DNA of 64,000 bases from Streptomyces harbinensis (GTDB lineage Bacteria; Actinomycetota; Actinomycetes; Streptomycetales; Streptomycetaceae): positions 265,822-329,821 of the forward strand of contig NZ_FPAB01000003.1 in the NCBI RefSeq assembly GCF_900116145.1, written 5' to 3'. Made by a program: the position numbers and the translations under genes. The notes under the pieces were generated by a model, which saw nothing but the letters and a program-made list of their open reading frames with translations, searched no databases and was not told the origin of the DNA. Of this stretch, positions 55,570 to 63,701 are shown one piece after another. Position 1 is the stretch's first letter; each line of letters opens with the position of its first letter.

Positions 55570-57171
55570 TCAGAGCGCGAAGATCCCGAACCCGAACCCG
55601 TCCGCCTCGATCGCACCGTCCCGTACCCGCACCCCGCGCACCTCCACCGGGCGCGGGTCGCCCTCGTACGGGAAGGTGACCGGCGCGAGACGGGGGTTGA
55701 CCACCACCAGATAGCGCTCCCCGCGCACGTACACCAGCGGGTAGCCGGTGTGCAGCACCTCCACCGAGCCCCGGCTGCCCAGCTCCGGGGTGTCGCGGCG
55801 CAGCGCGATGAGCCGGCGCACCAGGTGGAGCAGCGAGGTCTCGTCCGCGCGCTGGGAGGCCACGTCGGGGCGGTCGGGGTCCGGGTCGAGCGGCAGGTAG
55901 AAGCGGTCGGCGGGGGCGGTGGAGAACCCGGCGCCGGGGGTGGCGTCCCACTGCATGGGGGTACGGGAGCCGGCCCGGTTGTAGGTCGGCTCCAGCACGC
56001 TGCCCTCGTGCTCGGGCAGCCCCGGGATGTACCGCATGCCGATCTCGTCGCCGTAGTAGATGGCGGGCAGCGTGGGCCAGGTCAGCTGGAACGCGAAGGC
56101 GGGCGGCAGCTGTTCGGCGGTGCGCGGCCCGCAGCGCAGCCGGGAGAAGTCGTGGTTGGAGGTGGGCAGCGAGATGAAGCCCTTGTCGTCGATGAGGGCA
56201 GCGGCCGACCGCCAGGCCGTGATGAAGGTCTCGGCGCTGCCGCGGCCCTCGGCCTCGAAGTAGCAGTGCTCGCGCTGGGCCCAGTGCTCGTGGACGGTGC
56301 CGGTGCCGTTGTTCCACAGCGAGCGCATCGGGAGCCCGTCGGAGGGGCCGCCGAACTGGAGCAGGAAGTCGGCGTGGAAACCGGCCGGTACGGAGGTCTG
56401 CGGGTCGCCCCATTCGGCGAGCAGGGCGGCCTGCCGGTGGGTGGTGTCCAGCCAGTCGCGCAGTTCGCCCCACAGCCGGCAGGTCTCCACCAGCCCCGGG
56501 TCGTCCTTGACGAGGGAGTGCGCCATGTCGACCCGGAACCCGGACAGGCCGAGCCGCAGCCAGTGGTCCATGACCTCGCGCAGCGCGGCGCGGTTGGCGC
56601 GCGGGCCCTCGGCGTCCACCGGCTGCCGCCACGGCTCGGCGGCGTCCTGCCGGGCGTAGCCGAAGTTGAGGGCGGGCTGGCTGTCGAAGAAGTTCGGCAG
56701 ATAGCCGCCGGGCCGGGAGCCGGGGGAGCGGACGAAGCCGGGCGGCAGGGTGCCGTCCGGCTCCGGTGCGCTCCAGATGTACCGGTGGTCGCCCGGGTCC
56801 TCGGCCGAGGCCCGGAACCAGGGGTGTGCGTCGGAGGTGTGCCCGGCGACCAGGTCGAGCATCACCCGGATGCCGAGCCGGCCGGCCTCGTCCACCAGCC
56901 GGGCCAGGTCGTCGTCCGTGCCGTAGCGGGGGGCGAGGGCGAAGTAGTCGCTCACGTCGTAGCCGGCGTCGCGGAACGGGGAGGCGAAGCACGGGTTGAG
57001 CCAGACGGTGTTGACGCCCAGCCAGGACAGGTGCTCCAGATGCGCGGTGATGCCGGCGAAGTCGCCGATGCCGTCCCCGTCGGAGTCGGCCCAGCTCTGC
57101 GGATAGATCTGGTAGAGAACGGCGTCGGCCAGCCAGGACGGTGCGGGACGGAAGGGCGGCATGCCCTTCAC
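55570..57171 (-). CDS. GH13-family alpha-glucosidase/oligo-glucosidase
   Basis: 533 residues. The GH13 barrel begins LYQIYPQSWADSDGDGIGDFAGITAHLEHLSWLGVNTVWL. Conserved regions: DLVAGHTSD, GFRVDMAHSL (nucleophile Asp), LLAEWGD (acid/base Glu), and SNHDFSRL (transition-state Asp). A C-terminal beta domain follows. It fits alpha-glucosidase or trehalose/sucrose-hydrolysing subfamilies. ATG 57171 is one base after the haem oxygenase stop, so the two are co-transcribed, an odd pairing for a sugar enzyme. An in-frame ATG three codons later is possible. Confidence 0.87.
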   Translation of the reverse strand: MKGMPPFRPAPSWLADAVLYQIYPQSWADSDGDGIGDFAGITAHLEHLSWLGVNTVWLNPCFASPFRDAGYDVSDYFALAPRYGTDDDLARLVDEAGRLGIRVMLDLVAGHTSDAHPWFRASAEDPGDHRYIWSAPEPDGTLPPGFVRSPGSRPGGYLPNFFDSQPALNFGYARQDAAEPWRQPVDAEGPRANRAALREVMDHWLRLGLSGFRVDMAHSLVKDDPGLVETCRLWGELRDWLDTTHRQAALLAEWGDPQTSVPAGFHADFLLQFGGPSDGLPMRSLWNNGTGTVHEHWAQREHCYFEAEGRGSAETFITAWRSAAALIDDKGFISLPTSNHDFSRLRCGPRTAEQLPPAFAFQLTWPTLPAIYYGDEIGMRYIPGLPEHEGSVLEPTYNRAGSRTPMQWDATPGAGFSTAPADRFYLPLDPDPDRPDVASQRADETSLLHLVRRLIALRRDTPELGSRGSVEVLHTGYPLVYVRGERYLVVVNPRLAPVTFPYEGDPRPVEVRGVRVRDGAIEADGFGFGIFAL

Positions 57172-57172
57172 G

Positions 57173-57832
57173 TTAACGGCAGACGTCGCCCAGATCCTGG
57201 AAGACGGCCGAGTTGAGCGCGAAGGCCCGCTTGCACTCCTCCACGATGCGCAGCCGCTCCGGGCCGTCGGCGGCGATGTCGTCCAGGGTCTGCCGGTAGT
57301 CGCGCTTGAAGGCGGCGGGGTTGCCGATGGCGTCGAAGACGTAGAAGTGGACGCCGGGGCCCTTGCGGGCGAAGCCCCAGATCTTCTCGGCGGTGCCGCG
57401 GATGATCTGACCGCCGGACAGATCGCCGAGGTAGCGGGTGTAGTGGTGCGCGACGTACCCGGCGGGCCAGGAGGTGGCCACCTCGGCGACGCGGGCGGCG
57501 TAGCTCTCGGTGGCGGGCAGCGGGGTGATGGTGGTGCGCCAGCCGGGGCCGTCGTGCAGATGGTCGAGGTCGGCTTCGAGGGCGGCGGTGCGCGCCAGTT
57601 CGGGGCGGATGAACGGTCCGGCGACCGGGTCGGCGGCGAGGTCGGCGGTGCGGGCCTCCAGCGCGCGGTAGACGAACCACAGTTGCTCGGTGTAGCGGCG
57701 GTAGGCGGTGACGCCGAGCTTTCCGCCGAGCAGGTCGCTCATGAAGGTGGAGTTCTCCGCCTGGGTGTGCGCTTCGTGGGAGGCCTCGCGGATCTGCGTG
57801 GAGAACGGGGTGACGGCGAGCGGCGTGGTCAA
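57173..57832 (-). CDS. hmuO: Haem oxygenase
   Basis: 219 residues, all-helical haem oxygenase: proximal His22 in SHEAHTQAENSTFM and the distal-helix GDLSGGQ at 136-142. It opens haem to biliverdin, iron and CO, releasing iron from haem imported by HmuTUV. TTG 57832 is preceded by GGAGG six bases away and is the best start. An iron box at 57895-57912 lies 63 bp upstream. Confidence 0.92.
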   Translation of the reverse strand: MTTPLAVTPFSTQIREASHEAHTQAENSTFMSDLLGGKLGVTAYRRYTEQLWFVYRALEARTADLAADPVAGPFIRPELARTAALEADLDHLHDGPGWRTTITPLPATESYAARVAEVATSWPAGYVAHHYTRYLGDLSGGQIIRGTAEKIWGFARKGPGVHFYVFDAIGNPAAFKRDYRQTLDDIAADGPERLRIVEECKRAFALNSAVFQDLGDVCR

Positions 57833-57894
57833 GGGAGCCTCCGGGGACGCTGGCGGCGGGGCACGGCGCGCTGCCGTGCCCCGTCATCCTCCAT

Positions 57895-57912
57895 ACTTAG
57901 GCTTACCTAAGT
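57895..57912. promoter_or_regulatory. DtxR/DmdR1 iron box upstream of haem oxygenase
   Basis: ACTTAGGCTTACCTAAGT is an 18-bp imperfect palindrome with the TTAGG...CCTAA half-sites of the actinobacterial iron box. It sits between divergent-facing gene ends, 63 bp before the haem oxygenase start. Confidence 0.82.
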
Positions 57913-57961
57913 CAAGCTCTTGCCGACACCTTGTCGGGAAAACACGGGGCGCGGGGGAGGC

Positions 57962-58828
57962 TCAGGGGAGCGTGAGGATCTCCGCGCCGCTGTCGGTCAC
58001 CACCAGGGTGTGCTCGAACTGCGCCGAGCGCTTGCGGTCCTTGGTGACGACCGTCCACTGGTCGTCCCACATCTCCCACTCGTGGGTGCCCAGGTTGAGC
58101 ATCGGCTCGATGGTGAACGTCATCCCCTGCCGCATCACGGTGGTGGCGTTCGGGTCGTCGTAGTGCGGGACGATCAGCCCGGAGTGGAACGAGCGGTTGA
58201 TGCCGTGACCGGTGAAGTCCCGCACCACCCCGTACCCGAACCGCTTGGCGTACGACTCGATCACCCGACCGATCACATTGATCTGCCGCCCGGGCCGCAC
58301 CGCCTTGATGGCCCGGTTGAGCGCCTCCCGGGTGCGCTCCACGAGCAGCCGCGACTCCTCGTCGGCCGCCGCCTCGCCGCCCACGAAGTAGGTGGCGTTG
58401 GTGTCGCCGTGCACGCCGCCCACATAGGCGGTGATGTCGAGATTGACGAGGTCGCCGTCGCGCAGCACCGTCGAGTCCGGGATGCCGTGGCAGATCACCT
58501 CGTTGACCGAGGTGCACAGGGACTTGGGGAAGCCCCGGTAGCCGAGAGTGGAGGGGTAGGCGCCGTGGTCGCACAGGAAGGTGTGCGCGATCTCGTCCAG
58601 CTTGTCGGTGGTCACCCCGTCCGCGATGTGCGCGGCGGTCTCGGCCATCGCCCGCGCGGCCAGCCGACCGGCCAGCCGCATCCGCTCGACGGTCTCGTCG
58701 TCCTGTGCTTCGGGGCCGGTGTACGGGGTGGGCCCCTTCTTGCCCACGTACTCGGGTCGGGGGATGACGGAGGGCACGGAACGCTGCGGCGAGACCGTAC
58801 CGGGAACAAGAAGAGACTGGCCAGACAT
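57962..58828 (-). CDS. map: Methionine aminopeptidase, type I
   Basis: 288 residues including a 40-residue N-terminal extension found in actinobacterial MetAPs ([23 protein letters not shown]). The metal site appears in order: [22 protein letters not shown] (two Asp), GHGI (His), TIEPM (Glu), FEHTL (Glu). It removes initiator Met from new proteins in the cytoplasm. ATG 58828; divergent from an 85-residue gene of unknown function. Confidence 0.95.
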   Translation of the reverse strand: MSGQSLLVPGTVSPQRSVPSVIPRPEYVGKKGPTPYTGPEAQDDETVERMRLAGRLAARAMAETAAHIADGVTTDKLDEIAHTFLCDHGAYPSTLGYRGFPKSLCTSVNEVICHGIPDSTVLRDGDLVNLDITAYVGGVHGDTNATYFVGGEAAADEESRLLVERTREALNRAIKAVRPGRQINVIGRVIESYAKRFGYGVVRDFTGHGINRSFHSGLIVPHYDDPNATTVMRQGMTFTIEPMLNLGTHEWEMWDDQWTVVTKDRKRSAQFEHTLVVTDSGAEILTLP

Positions 58829-58861
58829 GCCAGCGAGTCTACGGGCGGGCAGGATGAGGGT

Positions 58862-59119
58862 ATGGCTGCGCTCTTCCGACGAAGGATGCCGACCGGCAAG
58901 GCCGGCGAGTGGTACTACTGCCTCAAGCACCAGAAGGTCGAAGAAGGCCCCGAGTGCCCGGCCAAGGACCGGCTGGGCCCGTACGCCACCCGCGAGGAGG
59001 CGGCCCGGGCCATCGAGACGGCCCGCGAACGCGACGAGGACTGGCGCTCGGACCCCCGCTGGCGCGACCGCGAGCCGGAACCGCCGGAGGGGGATGACAC
59101 CGACGCCTCCCCGAGCTAA
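58862..59119 (+). CDS. Small conserved protein of unknown function next to map
   Basis: 85 residues: basic N-terminus, [38 protein letters not shown], then an acidic Pro/Glu/Asp tail. The C-x2-H...C arrangement and [14 protein letters not shown] helix recur in Streptomyces homologues beside map. No function known; the Cys/His set could bind a metal. ATG 58862 is 34 bp from the divergent map start. Confidence 0.72.
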   Translation: MAALFRRRMPTGKAGEWYYCLKHQKVEEGPECPAKDRLGPYATREEAARAIETARERDEDWRSDPRWRDREPEPPEGDDTDASPS

Positions 59120-59144
59120 GGCCAAAGGTCAACGCGCTGCGCGG

Positions 59145-59202
59145 TTCATTGCCTGATCGAATGAAGATCGGCCGGTAAAGCGCTTTCCGTCATACGGCCG
59201 AT
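59145..59202. promoter_or_regulatory. Nested palindromes upstream of two small genes
   Basis: TTCATT/AATGAA (59145-59150, 59160-59165), then ATCGGCCG (59167-59174) pairing with CGGCCGAT (59195-59202), with AAAGCGCTTT (59177-59186) near the centre of the latter. The inner palindrome has the same core as the pectate lyase operator at 24625-24638. Confidence 0.45.
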
Positions 59203-59251
59203 GACAGGCTGATCTCCGCGGCGAAAGCCGGTAAAGAGAGAGGCGTAGGCT

Positions 59252-59434
59252 GTGGCCAGCGACGACGACTACATGCGACGAACGGTGATCCTCGAAGAGG
59301 AGGTGCCGAACGCGGAAAGCTATATCAGCCAGTACAAGATCGGCATCGATCACCAGCAGCGTCGACTGAGGAATCTCAATTACGAGTTGGGACGTCTGAA
59401 CGAGAGGATCGGGGACGTTGACCATGACACCTGA
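59252..59434 (+). CDS. Small coiled-coil-like protein, unknown function
   Basis: 60 residues from GTG 59252, with AAGAGAGAGG about 10 bases upstream. The middle HQQRRLRNLNYELGRLNERIGD segment has the heptad pattern of a helix or short coiled coil; the N-terminus is acidic (DDDY, EEEV). GC and third-position GC are clearly lower than neighbouring genes. It overlaps the next small gene by 11 bp. No family recognised; recent acquisition or a rapidly evolving gene is possible. Confidence 0.6.
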   Translation: MASDDDYMRRTVILEEEVPNAESYISQYKIGIDHQQRRLRNLNYELGRLNERIGDVDHDT

Positions 59435-59627
59435 GCAGCGTGAGCAGATGAGCATCGACTCCATCACTCGTCTCATCGAGATGGACCACGCCGAAAGCCT
59501 GCGGCGCTGGTACGCCCTCGCGGGCGAGCCGCGGCGGTCCGCCGCCGAACGGCAGCGCATCCAGCACTACATCGACTCGCTCACCGCGATCACGCTGCCC
59601 GGCGCGCCACAGTCAGAGGCCGCCTGA
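59424..59627 (+). CDS. Small helical protein, unknown function
   Basis: 67 residues from ATG 59424: TPEQREQMSIDSITRLIEMDHAESLRRWYALAGEPRRSAAERQRIQHYIDSLTA is mostly helical. TTG 59418 is an alternative start. It overlaps the preceding small gene by 11 bp, so the two are probably translated together. No family recognised. A two-gene set of short, oppositely tuned helical proteins could be a partner pair, but nothing shows toxin or antitoxin function. Confidence 0.6.
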   Translation: MTPEQREQMSIDSITRLIEMDHAESLRRWYALAGEPRRSAAERQRIQHYIDSLTAITLPGAPQSEAA

Positions 59628-59698
59628 CGGGTCGGTCCAGCGGGCCGGTCCGAGGCCACTGCGCCCGTTCTCCGGAAGGGGGTGGCAGGATCGGCCCC

Positions 59699-60409
59699 AT
59701 GACTTCTCAAGACGCCGCCGCCTCCGCCAAGCCCGCGCCCAAGGACCCCTGGGAGCTGCCCGATGTGTCCGGGCTCGTCGTCGGGGTGCTCGGCGGGACC
59801 GGGGACCAGGGGCGGGGGCTCGCGTACCGGCTCGCCCGGGGCGGGCAGCAGGTGATCATCGGATCGCGGGCCGCCGAGCGGGCCGAGACCGCCGCCGCGG
59901 AGCTCGGGCTCGGCATCCGCGGGCTGGACAACGCCGGCTGCGCCCGGGAGAGCGACATCGTCATCGTCGCCGTGCCCTGGGACGGGCACGCGAAGACCCT
60001 GACCGCCCTGCGCACCGAACTCGCCGGCAAGCTCGTCGTCGACTGCGTCAACCCGCTCGGCTTCGACAAGCAGGGCGCCTACGCCCTCGTCCCCGAGGAG
60101 GGCAGCGCCGCCCAGCAGGCCGCCGCCCTGTTGCCCGACTCCCGGGTCACCGCCGCCTTCCACCACCTGTCCGCCGTGCTCCTCCAGGACCCCGAGGTCA
60201 CCGAGATCCCCACCGACGTCATGGTGCTCGGCGAGGACCGGGCCGACTGCGAGACCGTGCAGGCCCTGGCCCAGCGCATCCCCGGGATGCGCGGCGTGTT
60301 CGCCGGACGGCTGCGCAACGCCCACCAGGTGGAGTCGCTGGTCGCCAACCTGATCTCGGTCAACCGCCGCTACAAGGCGCACGCCGGGGTCCGCCTCACC
60401 GACATCTGA
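59699..60409 (+). CDS. npdG: NADPH-dependent F420 reductase
   Basis: 236 residues. GVLGGTGDQGRGLAYRLARGGQQVIIGSRAAERA (28-61) is the Fno/NpdG NADP-binding signature, followed by AVPWDGHAKTL, VDCVNPLG, AFHHLSAVLL and NAHQVESLVANLISVNRRYK. It equilibrates NADPH with coenzyme F420, giving F420H2 for enzymes such as the nitroreductase at 7.6 kb. ATG 59699. Followed after 23 bp by a small membrane protein gene. Confidence 0.92.
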   Translation: MTSQDAAASAKPAPKDPWELPDVSGLVVGVLGGTGDQGRGLAYRLARGGQQVIIGSRAAERAETAAAELGLGIRGLDNAGCARESDIVIVAVPWDGHAKTLTALRTELAGKLVVDCVNPLGFDKQGAYALVPEEGSAAQQAAALLPDSRVTAAFHHLSAVLLQDPEVTEIPTDVMVLGEDRADCETVQALAQRIPGMRGVFAGRLRNAHQVESLVANLISVNRRYKAHAGVRLTDI

Positions 60410-60432
60410 CCCGCTCGGGGACAATGGGCCGC

Positions 60433-60645
60433 ATGTCTTCCAGTGCACCGGCCCCCGGCACCACCACCGACCGCTCCACCCGGCGGCTCGCCCTGTACGC
60501 CCTGATCATCTGCGTCCTGGCGGTGGCCGCCGCCGTGGTGTCCTTCGTCAACGGCAGCTTCCTCGGCATCCTGTGGGTGCTGATCGCGGGGCTGGCCTCC
60601 AACATCGCCTGGTTCGCGCACAAGAGGGCCGCGGCCGGCCGCTGA
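60433..60645 (+). CDS. Small membrane protein downstream of npdG
   Basis: 70 residues from ATG 60433 (ATG 60424 is also open). Ser/Thr/Pro-rich lead, then two hydrophobic helices (LALYALIICVLAVAAAVVSFV and FLGILWVLIAGLASNIAWFAH). Found next to npdG in other streptomycetes; role unknown. Probably co-transcribed with npdG. Confidence 0.65.
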   Translation: MSSSAPAPGTTTDRSTRRLALYALIICVLAVAAAVVSFVNGSFLGILWVLIAGLASNIAWFAHKRAAAGR

Positions 60646-60685
60646 GAGCGGCCCGCCGCGACCCGGTGGCGCGCGCCCCGCGCGC

Positions 60686-61522
60686 CTACACCTTCTTGCG
60701 GAACTTCGAGATCGCCAGCGGCGCCGTCACCAGCGTGATACCCACCGACCACAGCACCACCGACAGCGCCGGGCCGCCCACCTCACCGGTGCCGTTGATC
60801 AGGTTCCGCGACGCCTCCGCCAGCTGCGACAGCGGGTTGACGTCCGCGAACGCCTGGAGCCAGCCGGGCATCGTCTCCGTCGGGACGAAGATCGACGAGC
60901 CGAACTGGAGCGGCATCATCACCATGAACGCCATCCCCTGAATGGCCTGCGCACTGCTCATCGTCAGGCCCAGCAGGATGAAGATCCAGGTCAGCGACGC
61001 CCCGAACAGCGTGGACAGGCCCACCGCCGCCAGCAGCTCCAGCCAGCGGCCGTTCAGCTCCATCCCGACCGCCAGGCCCACCACCAGCAGCACCGCCATG
61101 GTGACCAGCAGCCGGCCGATCTCCACGACCACCTTCGCGATCAGCACCGAGGAGCGGGCTATCGGCATGGACCGGAACCGGTCCATCACGCCCTTGCTGA
61201 AGTCCTCGTGCACCCCCGTGCCCACCGCCATCGCGATGCTCAGGCCCATCATGGCCATCAGCCCCGGCACGATCCAGTTCGGATAGCCGCCGTCCTCCCC
61301 GGCGATCGCCCCGCCGAAGACGTACACGAACAGCAGCGTGAACACGATCGGCATCAGCAGCGCGTCGGCCATCGATTCCGGGTTCTGCTTGATCTGCAGC
61401 GCGTTGCGCCGCACCAGCGCCCCGATGTGCCGCAGATTCGCCCGCAGCCCGATCCGGCCGTCCTCCGAGCCCTGCACCGGCGCCGCCGGGGCGGGCCTCT
61501 CCTGTGTCGTCGTGGCGCTCAT
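60686..61522 (-). CDS. ABC-2 family exporter permease (DrrB-like)
   Basis: 278 residues with about six helices and the DrrB-type sequences LVRRNALQIKQNPESMADALLMPIVFTLLFVYVFGGAIAG, FRSMPIARSSVLIAKVV and NPLSQLAEASRNLING. It forms a drug or lipid exporter with the overlapping ATPase gene upstream (ATGA at 61519-61522). Substrate unknown; daunorubicin-type relatives confer antibiotic resistance. Confidence 0.9.
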   Translation of the reverse strand: MSATTTQERPAPAAPVQGSEDGRIGLRANLRHIGALVRRNALQIKQNPESMADALLMPIVFTLLFVYVFGGAIAGEDGGYPNWIVPGLMAMMGLSIAMAVGTGVHEDFSKGVMDRFRSMPIARSSVLIAKVVVEIGRLLVTMAVLLVVGLAVGMELNGRWLELLAAVGLSTLFGASLTWIFILLGLTMSSAQAIQGMAFMVMMPLQFGSSIFVPTETMPGWLQAFADVNPLSQLAEASRNLINGTGEVGGPALSVVLWSVGITLVTAPLAISKFRKKV

Positions 61523-62529
61523 GCCTTCGCCGTCTCTTCCTCTGCCTCGTCCGTCTTCGCCGCCGGCCGGCCCGTGATCGACAGGAACACCTCGTCCAGG
61601 CTCGGCAGATGGATGCTGATGTCCGCGATGCCGTACCCGCGCGCGCCCAGCAGCCCCACCACCGCGGTCAGCTGCTCGTCACTGATGATCGGCACGCTCA
61701 GCGCCTCACCGGCCGGGTCCGTGCCCGCTCCGGCGATGCCGTCGAGACCCGCCTCGGCCACCGCCGCCGTCATCACCGGCAGCTGGTCCGGGTCCACCGG
61801 GCGCACCAGCAGCGTCCGCCCGCCCACCTTGGCCTTCAGCTCGCGCACCGTGCCCTCGGCGATCACCTTCCCGTGATCCACCACCGTCAGCTCGGTCGCC
61901 AGCTGCTCGGCCTCCTCCATGTACTGCGTGGTCAGCAGCACCGTGTTGCCGTCGGCGACGATCCGCTTCACCTCGTCCCACACCTCGTTGCGGGTACGGG
62001 GGTCGAGGCCGGTCGTCGGCTCGTCCAGGTAGAGCACCCGGGGCCGGCCGATCATGGACGCCGCCAGGTCCAGCCGGCGCCGCATCCCGCCCGAGTACTT
62101 GCCGACCGGCCGCTTGGCCGCCTCGGTGAGCGAGAACCGCTCCAGCAGCTCGTCCGCCCGCCGCCGGGCCTCGGCCCGGGAGAAATCGAGCAGCCGCCCG
62201 ATCATGTACAGGTTCTCCCAGCCGGAGAGCTTCTCGTCCACCGAGGCGTACTGGCCGGTCAGCCCGATGGTGCGGCGCAGCGCGCGCGGCTGGCGCACCA
62301 CGTCGTACCCCGCCACCGTCGCCGTGCCGGCGTCCGGTATCAGCAGGGTGGACAGGCAGCGCACCAGCGTCGTCTTGCCCGCGCCATTGGGACCGAGGAC
62401 ACCCATCACGGTGCCCTCGCGGACATCCAGGTCGATGCCGTCGACTGCCTTGGTCTCCCCGAAATGCTTGACCAAGCCGCGGACCTCGACGGCGTTCCGC
62501 CCGCGGCCGGGGGTGTTCACTCGCGTCAT
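61519..62529 (-). CDS. DrrA-like ABC exporter ATPase
   Basis: 336 residues. Walker A GPNGAGKTT, signature YSGGMRRRLDLAASM, Walker B LYLDEPTTGLDPRTR, and the DrrA C-terminal extension (about 90 residues, ending LPSLDEVFLSITGRPA). ATG 62529 gives the MTRVNTPG opening. Operon with the permease; possible self-protection or stress exporter. Confidence 0.92.
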   Translation of the reverse strand: MTRVNTPGRGRNAVEVRGLVKHFGETKAVDGIDLDVREGTVMGVLGPNGAGKTTLVRCLSTLLIPDAGTATVAGYDVVRQPRALRRTIGLTGQYASVDEKLSGWENLYMIGRLLDFSRAEARRRADELLERFSLTEAAKRPVGKYSGGMRRRLDLAASMIGRPRVLYLDEPTTGLDPRTRNEVWDEVKRIVADGNTVLLTTQYMEEAEQLATELTVVDHGKVIAEGTVRELKAKVGGRTLLVRPVDPDQLPVMTAAVAEAGLDGIAGAGTDPAGEALSVPIISDEQLTAVVGLLGARGYGIADISIHLPSLDEVFLSITGRPAAKTDEAEEETAKA

Positions 62530-62604
62530 GTGCTCCAGGGTGCCAGGGGCCACCGACAAGTCACCGACAGAGTGCCGACACCCGCCCGCGGACGGCCCGC
62601 GGGC

Positions 62605-63468
62605 TCAGGAACGGAAGCTGTGCTCGGGCGCCGGGTACGCCCCCGAGACCACGTCCTCGGCGAACGCCTTCGCGGCGTCCCCCAGGGACTCGCGCAGCCG
62701 CGCGTACTGCTTCACGAACCGCGGCATCCGGCCACCGGGCCAGTCCGTCATCCCGGCCATGTCGGTCCACACCAGCACCTGCGCGTCGCACTCCGCGCCC
62801 GCCCCGATGCCCACCGTCGGGATGTGCAGCGACCGGGTGACCTCCGCGGCCAGCTCGGCCGTCACCAGCTCCAGCACCACCGCGAACGCCCCGGCGTCCT
62901 GCACGGCCTTCGCGTCCCGCAGCAGTTGCTGGGCCGCCTCCTCGCCGCGCCCCTGCACCGGGTGGCCGCCGAACGCCAGCACCGACTGCGGGGTGAGCCC
63001 CACATGCGCCATCACCGGGATGCCGGCCTCCACCAGCAGCCGGATCTGGTCGGCCGAGCGCTCGCCGCCCTCCAGCTTCACCGCGCCGACCCCGGCCTCC
63101 TTCAGCAGCCGGGTGGCGCTGCGCAGCGCCTGCGCCGGGCCCTCCTGGTACGAGCCGAACGGCAGGTCGCCGACGATCAGCGCCCGCCGCGTGCCGCGCA
63201 CCACGGCCGCCGACAGCATGGTCATCTCGTCGAGGGTGACGGGCACGGTGGAGTCGTAGCCGAGGTGGGTGTTGCCCATCGAGTCGCCGACCAGCATCAC
63301 CGGGATGCCGGCCTCGTCGAAGACGGAGGCGGTCATCGCGTCGTAGGCGGTGAGCATCGGCCACTTCTCGCCGCGCCGCTTGGCCGCCGCTATGTCACGG
63401 ACAGTGATACGGCGGCTGCTCTTGCCCCCGTACAGTCCCGGATTCCGGGCAGCGTTCTGCTGCGTCAT
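62605..63468 (-). CDS. panB: 3-methyl-2-oxobutanoate hydroxymethyltransferase
   Basis: 287 residues, (beta/alpha)8 PanB fold: LTAYDAMTASVFDEAGIPVMLVGDSMGNTHLGYDSTVPVTLDEM, VKLEGGERSADQI, MAHVGLTPQSVLAFGGHPVQGRG (the family signature) and IGIGAGAECDAQVLVWTDM. First committed step of pantothenate synthesis, adding a hydroxymethyl group from methylenetetrahydrofolate to 2-ketoisovalerate. ATG 63468. It stands alone on its strand; panC is not in this window. Confidence 0.95.
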   Translation of the reverse strand: MTQQNAARNPGLYGGKSSRRITVRDIAAAKRRGEKWPMLTAYDAMTASVFDEAGIPVMLVGDSMGNTHLGYDSTVPVTLDEMTMLSAAVVRGTRRALIVGDLPFGSYQEGPAQALRSATRLLKEAGVGAVKLEGGERSADQIRLLVEAGIPVMAHVGLTPQSVLAFGGHPVQGRGEEAAQQLLRDAKAVQDAGAFAVVLELVTAELAAEVTRSLHIPTVGIGAGAECDAQVLVWTDMAGMTDWPGGRMPRFVKQYARLRESLGDAAKAFAEDVVSGAYPAPEHSFRS

Positions 63469-63701
63469 CGCTGTGCTCCATTCGTCGTCTCGAAGCGCCG
63501 TCACGGCGTCCCCGGATCGCCTCCCATGGTCGCATCGATCCCCGGGCACCGGAAGCGGCGCGGACGGAACCCGGCACCGCCTCGCGGGCGTCCCAGCCGT
63601 TGGCCGGGTGTTCACCCCGGCGGCCTGCACGGATGCGCTCGGGGGGTCCCGGTTCGCGTAAGGTTCCGGGGGCGGAGAGCGACGGTTGGTGAGGGCGGCG
63701 C

